Assembly (NCBI GenBank): GCA_029582265.1
Contig: CM055831.1
Location: forward strand, 22,582,682-22,646,681
Direction: 5' to 3'
Length of the DNA stretch: 64,000 bases
DNA from: Zoroaster sp. YZ-2022
Taxonomy: Eukaryota > Echinodermata > Asteroidea > Forcipulatida > Zoroasteridae
A program made the position numbers and the translations under genes. The notes under the pieces were generated by a model. The model was not told the DNA's origin. It did no database searches and saw only the letters and a program-made list of their open reading frames with translations. Of the stretch, positions 9,084-20,148 are shown one piece after another; position 1 is the first letter of the stretch, and each line of letters begins with the position of its first letter.

Positions 9084-12043
9084 GAAAATAGAAATTGTAT
9101 TTTTGAAAAAGTTTCTATCAGAAAACATGTTGAGACACGATTGATCAGTTTCACATAAAACTTTACTATAATATGAAAATGGTATCAAACATCACTTGAA
9201 ATGCTTCTGTCTGAGGAAGAGCTATTATTTAAAGATGTATCGTTCGTGTTTTACCAGCAATTTGAGTGCAAATGGGCATATCTATAGACCATGTGACTTG
9301 TTTACAGTTTGCGTGATCTTAAGAATACCAGGGAGATTTTCCTGCCTGGCAAAAGTGTGGTTTTGCCGGGCAAAACGGTGATTTTATTATTTCTTGTCAT
9401 AGACCAGTGTTAAAAACAAATCAATTAAAGAATTTTTCTCCTGATATCTCAAAATATCAGATTTTATGGTTTCTTATCATAGACCAGTGTACATTAATGC
9501 CCGCCGCACTTTGACCTTTGGAGCTCTTTTGTAAATATGTGGTGTCATTGATCACGTCTGAAGTTTCCATTAGACATATAGCTTCGCTTCACACGCATTG
9601 TTGGCATACATGTATTTCTATAAATGTATTGATATCTATTGATATTTCAATCATAATCCACCACAAGATTTTAATTGATCTTCGTCCATTATTAATCCAT
9701 ATAATCGGCTTAGCATCTTTACACAAATGTTGATTTTTTTTTACATTGTTCTTAGTCTCCTTAGTTCATCAGGTTAGGCCTTAATTGGTCATGAGAAGGG
9801 CGAAACTATGTAACTGATTGAATCAGTTGACAAAACTCCCACTGCTGTGACATTATTCGCCTTCGTGTTCTTCATCTTAGAATGACTAACGAGTATAGCA
9901 ACTAATGAGAAGATCAATATAGTGTGGTGGTTTCTTCTCGACGCTGCCGGGTCGCTCTCGGCCGTCGTTAGCGAGCGGTCAAACTTCCGAGGCCGGGGAG
10001 GCAGATCCATTGTGGCGTAGGACTGTGCCGGGTATCTGACCGAAACGGTCATTACCCGGTTCCATTTTTCGGTTCCAATTACCCGTAAACGACTTTTTAA
10101 AATTCGGACTTAACATTTCTGTCACTCTTGAACAACACTCTAAAAATATTATTTGTAAATTGACAGAAAAAGTGCTGTCAACAGAGTTGCCAGCACTTTG
10201 CCTGTTATTTTATTTAACCGTTATTTTGTAAAATATAATTACAGACCTGTTGTTATTATTTTGCTGTAGAAAGCCGAACACATGCACATTTACTACACAA
10301 CTGCTGTAAAAAAACCAAAGAATTCGCAGAATTCGACTGTATTTTTACAAATTCTATGGTTAAATTATGAAAGTATGGGTAAAATGACAAAAATATGTGA
10401 AAATACAATAATATTGACAGATACAGGTTTATTTACATCAAAAAGAAATGTAAAAGGAAATAACAGACAAAAAATCCGTGTAAAAATACAGAATTTTTTT
10501 ACAGTGAATGTAGTGTTTACATTTTTACAGACAATTACTTTTAAATTCAAGAGATTGCACTCCAATAAAGAAAATATCGATTTAAGTATGGATCTTCTGT
10601 ATTGTAAAAGTCAATTTGTTACCATTTACAGTACATGTATTTGTACACCACCGGAGGCATGTTTTCAACAAAAACGAAAACGGGTATCTGGGTATCCGAA
10701 GTTTCCTGATGTCGGGTATCCGGTTCCAAAAATATCCGAAAACACACGGCCTTATTTTGGCGGCAGTCTACCGCCAGGCCCGCAACACACCACCACCTGG
10801 TCACACCCTAACTCGGTCGACTCAGCTCAGACCCGGACACAGTCACACCTTACAGGGGTGGGAAGGACCACGGGGAATTGACGGAAGACTGACACAAAAT
10901 CTGGGGAGTCTCTTATTTTATTAAATGTAATTTCCTCCTTTAATAGGCGCTTCACGCAGTGTATCCACTAATCGTCAATCACACCGATATTTCAAACCAG
11001 ATAAATCACTAAATAATGTCTTAATTAATTAAAACCGCAAGGAAATGATTGGAACTGATTTTATAATCATTACTCACACAGTGTATGAGGCTCCTTCCAA
11101 TACTGGCTAATTTTGATTGGCAATCACTTGTTCCAATAAGTTCAGTTCCCGACGGGACGGAACAGAGCGCAGACTGGAAAAGAAACACGCGGGCTGGCCA
11201 CTTAAATAGTCGCTCTGCCGTAGGCTGGCCCCCTCACCTCCGTCGCCACGCCACGCCACGCACACAACGGTATAAGTACTAGGTGACGCAACCGGCAGCA
11301 TGCAGCAGACGCTTAGTAACCAGTACACAAAACAATGGCGCCCCAAGTGTCAATTATTTCGTTACAATAGCATAAATATCAATTGTTTACCTTCAATTCG
11401 GGCGATTCACAATGCGGTGCGCCCTCAAGCGGGCAGCAGGGAGAGGCCAATTTACGCGATGCATGATGGGTAAAAGTCGACATCTGGCATGTCTGGCGCG
11501 GCGCTTGATGGCCGGATTACACAGTTAGTTGCGAATTCTTGATTTTTATCATGCGATTACTTTATTTATAACTATGGTTTATTTCTGTGAGTCTGCAAAG
11601 TGCCTTGCACACACGTCCAAACTCAAAAGTATCGAGAAATACCCATGGATGATGGACATAAGGTGGGTTAAATGGCCACGAAATGACGCTGCCGTCTCAA
11701 GTACTAGTAGTAGCATGACTAGCCGCCATTTTGGAATTAATGTTGTCATAAATATCAATTGTTTACCTTCAATTGCCTGAATTAATTGACGAAACTCACA
11801 TTGCGAGCTCTGATATTATTTGCCTACTCTGGCATCTGCTATAGCGCCCTCTGTTGGTTGTAATGTACATTAATGCTTGTGACCAATGCACAAGTTTATT
11901 GTTATAGGAATGTTCAAAAGGTCAATAAATGATTTTAGTGTTATATCAGCAGACAATGTCACATTTCTTTCGTATTATTCAGCCAAATACTAAACCTTCA
12001 TGTTCTCCATCTTGAATTTGAAGTTGAATGTGAGACACAGCGC
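9084..12043. other. Non-coding stretch, GPCR 3' flank remnant then unique sequence
   Basis: 9090-9740 is a rearranged relative of the GPCR unit 3' flank (compare 1960-2900). After that no gene is supported. 10280-10760 is AT-rich with open frames of biased composition. GGTATCCGG-like repeats occur near 10030 and 10680-10740. A dispersed 35-bp repeat (CATAAATATCAATTGTTTACC) is present at 11369 and 11748. Confidence 0.5.
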
Positions 12044-12048
12044 CCCTG

Positions 12049-12297
12049 CATGGGCGGATCCAGAACATTTTTTAGGGGGGGCTGAATATCAAAAAAATTT
12101 CAGTACTACAAAAATTACAATGAAATAATCAAAGGGAGAGAAAAACAAAGCACAGTGAGGGAATGGGAGTGCGTTCTCCCCTCCCCCCTCTCTCTTTTTC
12201 TCTCTTTTTTATTTTTTTATTTAAATTTTTTTTTTTTTTTTAAACGATTTTAGGGTGGGGGCTACAGCCCCCTTAGTCCCCCCTGGATCCGCCAATG
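12049..12297. mobile_element. MITE with GGCGGATCCAG termini
   Basis: Termini CATGGGCGGATCCAG and, read inward from the right, CATTGGCGGATCCAG enclose 249 bp with an internal CT/T-rich tract. CCCTG flanks both sides (12044-12048, 12298-12302), a likely 5-bp target duplication. It shares the GGCGGAT terminal core with the element at 51537-51709, which also has a 5-bp duplication. Confidence 0.68.
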
Positions 12298-12318
12298 CCC
12301 TGGGAAACTTGACATAAA

Positions 12319-12383
12319 ATATGGAGGTCGAAAAGTGGACATCTGCTTTTCAGCTTTCTAAATAATGAAAAGGCAGATTGAAC
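12319..12383 (+). repeat. 65-bp inverted repeat, left copy
   Basis: The reverse complement of this segment occurs at 16152-16216 with a single mismatch (both contain ATATGGAGGTCGAAAAGTGG). The two copies face each other across about 3.8 kb that includes the 81-bp satellite. Either these are the ends of a larger mobile segment or two copies of a short dispersed repeat. Confidence 0.8.
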
Positions 12384-12558
12384 TGATGTGTCTCACTTAT
12401 AGATTATTGACAGATTACATAACACAATTTGAGCATAGCTTGAGTTTGTCCTTGTCCTCACATCAGATCATTTAAAAGTACCAGAACTAAGGCATGGATG
12501 GTGTTACAAGGCCAAATAACACAGTGAATAGCGTACTATGGAAACAAACTGTTAGAAA

Positions 12559-13314
12559 TGTGACGAGCCACACTAACTACGCTGCCAGGCCCCTGTATAA
12601 TACACCTAATGTTTACCTTGTTTATTTTCTTTGTATATAAAAGTAGACGAAGTAAGTTGAACAGCGCCGCCAGCGTTGATCACATTGCGCCGGTAGCGTT
12701 CTTTAACTGCATAATTTGCATAAGGCGGACGATTTAAATGCACCTCTTAACGGCTATAGGCACATGGGCGTGAACATTCCGGAGATTCCTAGACATTTTT
12801 CCTGGAGAGTAAGCAAGTAGGGTACAGCGCATGTGACTTCTTCCAATCCTCGAAGCCACACCTTACTCCTCTGGAGATTTTTTTTGCTGTTTAATTATTG
12901 ATATTGCCGGGCTGCGTTTATTAGGCCCCTATCTTCAGTAAGCCGTCAGTCTCCGTGAGGCATAGGTAGAGAAACTACAACTGCGCCGGTAAGTGTCTTT
13001 AACCTTAAAATGATTGTAAGATATTATTTTAAGAATGATTGCTGAAGTGAAATTGGCTTTAGGTTAGATTAACTGTTTTATTAAAGATACAGAATTTGTG
13101 TATAATATTTTGAATGGATAACTGAATTTCGATGGATTTAATATTTGTTTCACTTTTATTTACAGAAAGCCATAATATTATTAGTGACTGTCGTTTTGTA
13201 AAGTATAAATACTGTAAATTTCATCCACACCACGCCGAATAAATAACTTGTAAAGAAACATAATCTCTGACTGTTTTCGTTGTCACCATCCCGCATAACC
13301 TTACCAACTCGGTT
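12559..13314 (+). mobile_element. Possible solo LTR
   Basis: A segment that could begin TGTGACGAGCC and end CTCGGTTACA, with TATATAAAAG at 12633-12642 and AATAAA near 13246, the order expected for U3-R-U5. I could not find a convincing target duplication or a second LTR, and no gag or pol sequence follows. The assignment is weak. Confidence 0.25.
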
Positions 13315-14611
13315 ACATAAACACAAGTAAAATAATCATTTTGACTTAAAGCATCGAACAAATTCATAATTGTGACCCAAAATACAACACATTACACTAG
13401 ATATGGTTGCAAAAAAGCGATAACCTTTCATCAATGAAAGAATACAAATACAATATGCAGTTTTCAGTACATTTTCGCAAATCTAGTACACAATACGTTA
13501 AGAACTAACCTGAATATTCTCAGCAGTGTAACATTCAAACTACTGGGTCATCCTAACCCAGATGGTCTCAGCTCTGGTCAAGCTACACACAAGAGGAAAA
13601 TTATAAACCTTTAATAAGTAAATGTAAATCTATTTTATTAAAATGAAGCATCAAATCATTTACAAAACAATTGAACTGAAAAGATGAATAAATTTGTTTA
13701 CTAAAATGGATGCACTTGTAAAAACAGAGAATACTAAACAGTTGTTTACAAAACCAAACTATGAGTTATATCAATAAGAGAACTAAAATAATAGCAATTC
13801 TAACAACGAAGTTCAAAATTACAACTTAAAACGATAAAAACCTTAACTCACCCCGAGATATGGCTACTGATGACTTGACTAATATCGAATGATTCACATG
13901 CACGTGTGAACCATAGAGCATATTGGTTTCTGGATGCAGAATGATTCTTGACCCTCTGTGCAGCCCCTTAAAAACTCCTCTAAAACGGTCAGTGAGTGAC
14001 AGCAAGCCACATACTGATTGGCTGATCACCAATGGTCACCAAACATAAGGATCCTGATTGGTTAACTCAAATCAGCAATTTGCTGAGATGAACTATTTTC
14101 CAGTTGCATAAACCCCAAATCTGCTGACTCTCAAAAGCACTCCCAGGTCTCAAAAAACCTTCAGAGCTAATTAACTTTCTCCTTCAAGAGGTACAAATGT
14201 ATGTAAGAGTCATTAAAAATAACTTTAATGGCTGTGGGAAATGTTCTCTAAAACAAAGGTTCTACTTAAAAATGGTCTGAGGTTGTAACCTTCCAGCTTA
14301 ATGGCAAATTACAATGTTTGTGCAAACAAACAACTATTTAACCTTGTTGGTTTCAAACAATATTTGTGTCAGCAATTTCAGCAGTGTCTTGCCATGAAAA
14401 TATTTCGATTAAAACTTGAAAATACTAGGTAAAACTTGTAGCTTTGCATGGTGAGGATGATAAGTAAGACTAATTGAGATTCCACATGGTGTCACCGCAA
14501 TTAGTTTTACTTGAAAATACTAGATAAACTGAAATGTTATTAATATTATTATTACTAGTTCACAACAATTCTATAAAAGTATCAATTGGTTAATTTTTCA
14601 CTTTCCGACAT
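13315..14611. other. AT-rich non-coding stretch
   Basis: No gene seen. It contains the short TIR remnant at 14462-14512. Otherwise unremarkable. Confidence 0.5.
14462..14512. mobile_element. Short hairpin remnant of AGTAAGACTAATT MITE
   Basis: AAGTAAGACTAATTG at the left and, inverted, AAGTAAAACTAATTGCGG at the right, enclosing about 15 bp. The termini match those of the 154-bp element at 16880-17033, so this is an internally deleted copy. Confidence 0.6.
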
Positions 14612-15605
14612 TACCAATGATGTACATTCCCTTTAATGTATACTCGTAGAAGCAGTCAGTGCCAACATTACCAATGTTGTACCTTCCCTCTGATGTATAT
14701 CTTGATTCAAAGAGAGTATTAAAGCATACTCATAGAATCAGTTTTACCAATATTACCAATGTTGTACCTTCCCTTCAATGTATATCTTGATTCAAAGAGA
14801 GTAAGCATACTCATAGAAGCAGTTTTGCCAACATTACCAATGTTGTACCTTCCCTTCAATGTATATCTTGATTCAAAGAGAGTATTAAAGCATACTCATA
14901 GAATCAGTTTTACCAATATTACCAATGTTGCATGTACCTTCCTTTTAATGTATATCTTGATTCAAAGAGAGTATTAAAGCATACTCATAGAAGCAGTTTT
15001 GCCAACATTACCAATGTTGTACCTTCCCTTCAATGTATATCTTGATTCAAAGAGAGTAAGCATACTCATAGAAGCAGTTTTGCCAACATTACCAATGTTG
15101 TACCTTCCCTCTGATGTATATCTTGATTCAAAGAGAGTAAGCATACTCATAGAATCAGTTTGGCCAACATTACCAATGTTGTACCTTCCCTCTGATGTAT
15201 ATCTTGATTCAAAGAGAGTAAGCATACTCATAGAATCAGTTTGGCCAACATTACCAATGTTGTACCTTCCCTCTGATGTATATCTTGATTCAAAGAGAGT
15301 AAGCATACTCATAGAAGCAGTTTTGCCAACATTACCAATGTACCTTCCTTTTAATGTATATCTTGATTCAAAGAGAGTATTAAAGCATACTCATAGAAGC
15401 AGTTTTGCCAACATTACCAATGTTGTACCTTCCCTTCAATGTATATCTTGATTCAAAGAGAGTAAGCATACTCATAGAAGCAGTTTTGCCAACATTACCA
15501 ATGTTGTACCTTCCCTTCAATGTATATCTTGATTCAAAGAGAGTAAGCATACTCATAGAAGCAGTTTTGCCAACATTACCAACGTTGTACCTTCCCTGTA
15601 ATGTA
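14612..15605. repeat. 81-bp satellite array, about 12 copies
   Basis: The unit contains ACATTACCAATGTTGTACC, TTCCCTTCAATGTATATC, TTGATTCAAAGAGAG and CATACTCATAGAAGCAG. Some units are longer by a few bases (GTATTAAAGCATAC). Because 81 is a multiple of three and the unit lacks stops in some frames, long frames are open on both strands, encoding 27-residue repeats; these are not genes. The unit matches the right end of the TTAA MITE family seen at 1770-2495, 47285-47370 and 48830-48870 (CAGTTTTGCC...TTCCCTTTAA), so the satellite probably arose by tandem amplification of a MITE end. Confidence 0.9.
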
Positions 15606-16667
15606 TATATTGATTCACAAAAACACAAAGTTGAATAACATTTCTGCCAGACAAGATATATATGGTTCAAATACCTCCTACTAATAATAGTTCTTCCTGA
15701 ATGCAAAAATCACATCTCATGGTTATTTTGACAGTCAAGGTTTGATTTCACCTCCGTGTGGTGTTTAAACCATTTCACACAGCATTAGTGCATTTCTTAA
15801 GTCTGATATTGACCACATGGTCCACTATGTACAACATGGTAGGCAAAATGGCAGAGCGTTGTTCATCTTTAGTGCTGTTTTCCAAACATAGAATATGCCC
15901 CTGATTTTGAGCTCATTTGATTGAAACCTGCCTGTATGAACAACTGCAGCCAGTGGGGACTTACAGATGCCATAGTGTCCCCCTGAAAATCTTATAATCT
16001 CAAAACCCTATGTTCCCCCTACTGAACCAACTTTGGCAATCCTTTTACCATCTTCTTTCTATATATCTTCATAATGGGCGAGTCAAGACCAAAGAAACCA
16101 TACACTGTTTCAAGCAGGTGTTGTTTCGACCCGTCTGCACTAGCCAACAACGTTCAATCTGCTTTTTCATTATTTAGAAAGCTGAAAAGCAGATGTCCAC
16201 TTTTCGACCTCCATATCCAGTCCGTGTCGACTCCATAAAGTTTCAACAAGGTTCAATCCCGAGCGTTCACCCTTGCTACACACGAGATCAGCTGATGGGA
16301 TACACGTATAATTTTATTATGGACGTCCAACTTTCTTTGTCGCTCGCGGTGAATGACCCGCATGGCATCGCGAACGGAATGAATCTAAGCTTTGATGTAC
16401 ACAAAATACCCGTAAATGCATCCATATTTTTTATAAGAATCAAGAGAGATGAACAAAAACCAACCAGTGAAAGTTTCAGCTCATTGAGTTGCGACATGAA
16501 CCATAAATAGTGAAAATTTATCAGATTTATTTTCATTCGTTTTATGTGGAAAATAACTCACGGCCTATACATTTCACGTTTTATTTGTCAGGATTTTCGG
16601 TACCATCACCAACTTCACATAAAGCAATTTTGTTGGTTATAGGATAGTACCAAATGCGTACAATCCT
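15606..16667. other. Non-coding stretch with short open frames
   Basis: No gene supported. A 105-codon frame at 16193-16510 on the plus strand begins inside the 65-bp inverted repeat and has no recognisable motif. Confidence 0.45.
16152..16216 (-). repeat. 65-bp inverted repeat, right copy
   Basis: Reverse complement of 12319-12383 with one mismatch. See the left copy. Confidence 0.8.
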
Positions 16668-17168
16668 TTTGAAGGGAAGGTGCAACATTGATACTTGAAA
16701 TCGTACGTTAATTTCAACCATCTAATTTTCAAGAAATATATAATAATAATAATCTGTGAAAGTTTCATCATAATAGATGCTCATGTTTTTAAGAAAGAGA
16801 CTAAAAACTGTTAGATGTTTGTTTATATTCGTCCTAACTTCGACATACAAATATATTTTTTCTCTAAGATAAAGTACTTAAGTAAGGCTAATTGCGGTGA
16901 CACCATGTGAGATTCTCTATTGAGTAGTATTTAGTTCTGAAAAGAACTGGAGGTTACAACTCGACGTTTTGATCAGTATGCTCTGATCATCCTCCAGTTC
17001 TTTTCAGAACTGTCACCGCAATTAGTCTTACTTATCCTCTTCACCATCCAAAGTTACAAGTTTTACCTATAAAGTACTTAATTCAGACGAAATAAATTTT
17101 CATGACGATTGATACTTGTACCAACTTAACACCACAATAATTACCAATGTTGTACCTTCCTTTTAAAA
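16668..17168. mobile_element. TTAA-type MITE (family K) with a nested MITE
   Basis: Left end GAAGGGAAGGTGCAACATTG and, inverted at the right, AAGGAAGGTACAACATTGG with TTTTAA flanking. These are the same ends as at 1770 and as the satellite unit. A second MITE (16880-17033) is inserted within it. Confidence 0.5.
16880..17033. mobile_element. 154-bp palindromic MITE, AGTAAGRCTAATTGCGGTGAC ends
   Basis: Terminal inverted repeat of about 21 bp (AAGTAAGGCTAATTGCGG left, AAGTAAGACTAATTGCGG right), then an inner inverted repeat GTTCTGAAAAGAACTGGAGG against its complement, then a small ATCAG...CTGAT hairpin. Diverged relatives carrying the GTTCTGAAAAGAACT core occur near 2985-3060, 27537-27615 and 48300-48735. 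Confidence 0.8.
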
Positions 17169-17848
17169 GGGAAAGTACGTCATTGGTGACATTACACACA
17201 ATCTACACCTTTATCTTTTAAGAATATAATTTTCTTGAAGCTACCAACAGGTTATGCTCCTCCTTTCGTCTTTATCAAAATATACATGGGACATACAATG
17301 TGGAGTGATTTAATTTCTATATCTATAACGCAGACGATGGTTTTCTTCAGAGATCCGAATACTTAAGACTCGCCGATTGTTTTGACAAAGTCTTGAGGGG
17401 AGGAACTACATGGGATGATAAGCCAACAATTTGGTATGTATTTTGTGTGAAAACGTCTTGAAATATAAACACCTCAGACCGACTTATAAGGAAAACAAAA
17501 TACGGATTTTTCTCACAAAAAATAGCATAATAATTATGTTTGCAGTAGGGATCTCCTCAGATGGCCTACATTGACGAACCCAACATGAAGCTAATATGAC
17601 ATATTTTACCTGTTTTTGTCCTCACAAAATCGTCTCCGTGAATATTCGTCCCCTTATCTGCTCAGTGCACATCGTAGCCCTCTAGCGGTGAATTTGCACC
17701 CAGTGTCTTGATGATAGCCACTTTGGCGTTGTGTGAGCGTTGTACGTACACTTTATGTGCGTATGTTATGGTACTAAGCGCGCGTCTACTTCTGCCTGAC
17801 AATTCAAGTGTTTTCAGTAAAAAATTAAAAATGCTTTTTCCCCGCCAA
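17169..17848. other. Non-coding, nothing recognised
   Basis: No gene, RNA or repeat that I can support. Confidence 0.4.
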
Positions 17849-18140
17849 CGTACGGCAATATAGCTCAGTCGGTACAGCGCCTGTACGGTAACCCAGGGGA
17901 CACCGGTTCAAATCCCGTCGTGGCGAGAATACATTTGCTATTGATGGTTGGAAACATCAAACGGCGCAAACAACGACATTAGCATTTCAAGTTTGGAAAA
18001 ATAATTATGAAATTATGAAATATAAGAACCTTACAAAATTACAAAGAATACAAGCGATAAGAAGGGTAATGATTGTGGTCTTTGTCACATGACCCACTTA
18101 GGGAGACGATTTTGTTTTTTGTTGCTCATTTCAGATATAA
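17849..18140 (+). mobile_element. tRNA-derived SINE, second full copy
   Basis: A box TAGCTCAGTCGG at 17861-17872, B box GGTTCAAATC at 17905-17914, then a body of about 220 bp shared with 5885-6110 (GGCGAGAATACATTTGC, TTAGCATTTCAAGTT, TAGGGAGACGAT). The tRNA-like head has a D-arm and T-arm but a poor acceptor stem, so it is a pseudo-tRNA promoter head rather than a functional tRNA gene. Similarity to the GPCR 2 upstream copy stops near TTTCAGATATAA, giving the approximate 3' limit. Confidence 0.75.
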
Positions 18141-18383
18141 CTAGCTGTTTACCCGTTTTACAGATCTGATGTAGTCCTGACATCTGCTATGTAGACAATT
18201 TGAGAAGGCATTACAATAAGTAAGCACGGGCTCAGTGACAAACTTTAATGAGCTATATGACATCATCACTTCATTTACATAAGCCAATTACAGCCCGCAG
18301 TGGTTTGGGAAGTAATGAATATTCATTTAACGATCACGCGTTGAACTTTAACCGGTGATCTCCTGATCCTAGCGTTGCGCGCC

Positions 18384-19995
18384 ATGTTGCAGACAAAGTT
18401 ACGTTGTAGCTCTCGGCCGAGAAGAAACTGTACAGACTATTCAGCAGGCTATTACAAAAACTTGACTGAATTTCCACTACTTGAAAGAGGACAAAGTAAA
18501 ACAAGACCTGTTAAATGGAACCCTAATGCAGCGTTTCATGTTGAGGTATGTGTTAGTTAATTACTTGTTTTTGGCTGTTGCTTTCAACGTGCTTTGTACA
18601 ACCATGGTACAACGACACTATAGACAGTAGTTGGACAATTCCATTCTCTACAGGGGTGATACTTGTGTTATGCACTTCTATAACCTTTTTTATAAAAAAT
18701 AAAAAAATAACTAGGAAGCTATATTTATAATGAAAATGTTTAATTAAGTTTCTTATGTAAATATATATTTCCAGTGAACTTCAATACCTACATCTCCCAA
18801 AATTACGATGTATTTTGGAAACTTGAGTAAGACACAAGCATGACAGGGGGGGTCATTCCATGCCAACTCAACAAGTCAAATGGAGTCTTTTCAATTTTGG
18901 TGTGCTGGAAGAGAATTGAAAATCCTAAAAAAATTCCCTTTCGTTCTTGCACGATTTCAAGTGAAATATGTAAAGGATTATAGGCCTTTTATAGCTAAGG
19001 TCCATTTTTCCAATTGTTTTTATTGAGGCCTATTTTATTTTTTGATTCAGATTGTGGAAGAAGATGACAGTAGAGCATTGGTCCATTATTTAGGATGGAG
19101 CGATGAATGGGACCAGTGGATAGAAAAGGTGAGCTACATTTTCCTCTTAAAGAAGACATTTTGTTATTTGTCTCAAATGTCGTGAATTTATTATACTCCG
19201 TACTGGAATCAAAGGCATTAAAATGTACAGATGAAAGGGTACAGTATTCACTTGTAAGGTCATTTGGTTTTGGAAACTTGAGCATGTTGAGTAAGACTAG
19301 CTTAACCCTAACTCTCTAGACAACAAAGGAAGTTGGAGGATTTTGAAGGATTTTTATTGTTCAGTAACAATGCTTAGGGAGTGATTAAAGGTGTTTGTAT
19401 TAACGTGAGACTTGGTCAAATCTCTGTAGCTCAATAGACCCGTTTGTCTCTCGGAAGTTTGAGAAATTTTCAGTTGTTATAACATGAGGAATAGAGCCCT
19501 GATACGCCAATTTTTAAAAAGGTTTTTTGTTTTGTTTTGTTTATTTTGGTCTTCAATTCCAGACAAATGTAATCACCAAGGAGGAGTTGCCAGCTGATAT
19601 TGGGTCAGCAGATCATTTGAAGGCGGTGTTCAGACTGGCTGTAAAAGAAAAGCTAACAGTTAGTATCAATAACAATCCAGAGTGTGTTATACGCATTCCC
19701 GTTGCTCCCGAGGTCTTTGAAGAAGTGTTCGCTTGTACTCAGAACAGCATTTCAGTGGATGAACTTGATTCAATTTTGGGCCTGAACTGGAACTCGCGCA
19801 TTGTAAACCGAGATGGAGATTTCGCTTACGTGAAGGAAACTGGCATGCGCTTAAGGCTGACAAAGATTAGGCCTTTAATAGAGTATGTAGAACACAATGG
19901 GTCCCTGAAGGAGCATCATTTAGAAAGAGGACACTGTTTAACTTTTAGGTTTGTCAGATCATATGGTACACGTCAAGAATGGGAACAAAGAGAAG
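18384..19995 (+). CDS. Transposase-like gene, exons 1-3: chromo-barrel/Tudor-knot N-terminal part
   Basis: Three exons can be read: 18384-18545 (54 codons, first ATG), 19051-19128 (26 codons) and 19563-19995, with GTATGT, GTGAGC and GTAGGC donors and CAG/CAG acceptors; the first two introns are phase 0. The exon 1-2 junction rebuilds a Tudor-knot/chromo-barrel core (FHVE joined to IVEEDDSRALVHY, then LGWSDEWDQWIEK), the aromatic pattern found in MSL3/MRG-type domains that read histone tails. Exon 3 (about 144 residues) is mixed alpha/beta with no family I can name. The gene continues into the transposase-like body; the acceptor joining exon 3 to it was not identified. Confidence 0.6.
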
Positions 19996-20148
19996 GTAGG
20001 CCTATATAGGACCACAGAGTTATTTATAATTTTAACATCTAATTTACCCCTTCAGCAATCGTAATTTTTCATAGTTTGTTCAAAACAGTTGCCAATTCAA
20101 TGATTGTTATATGTGCTTTTAAAATAGTGTTAATGGCGTTGAATCAAG

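Noticed and set aside
10282..10881. 199-codon open frame on the plus strand
   Set aside because: Strongly AT-biased composition in the first two thirds, no domain, and no counterpart elsewhere in the window.
12559..13314. A complete LTR retrotransposon
   Set aside because: Only one possible LTR, no target duplication, no gag or pol nearby; kept as a weak solo-LTR suggestion.
14759..15706. Repeat proteins of 72-150 residues on both strands in the 81-bp array
   Set aside because: A unit length divisible by three keeps frames open by arithmetic; the sequence is a satellite derived from a MITE end.
16193..16510. 105-codon plus-strand frame
   Set aside because: Begins inside a dispersed inverted repeat and shows no recognisable motif or splice context.
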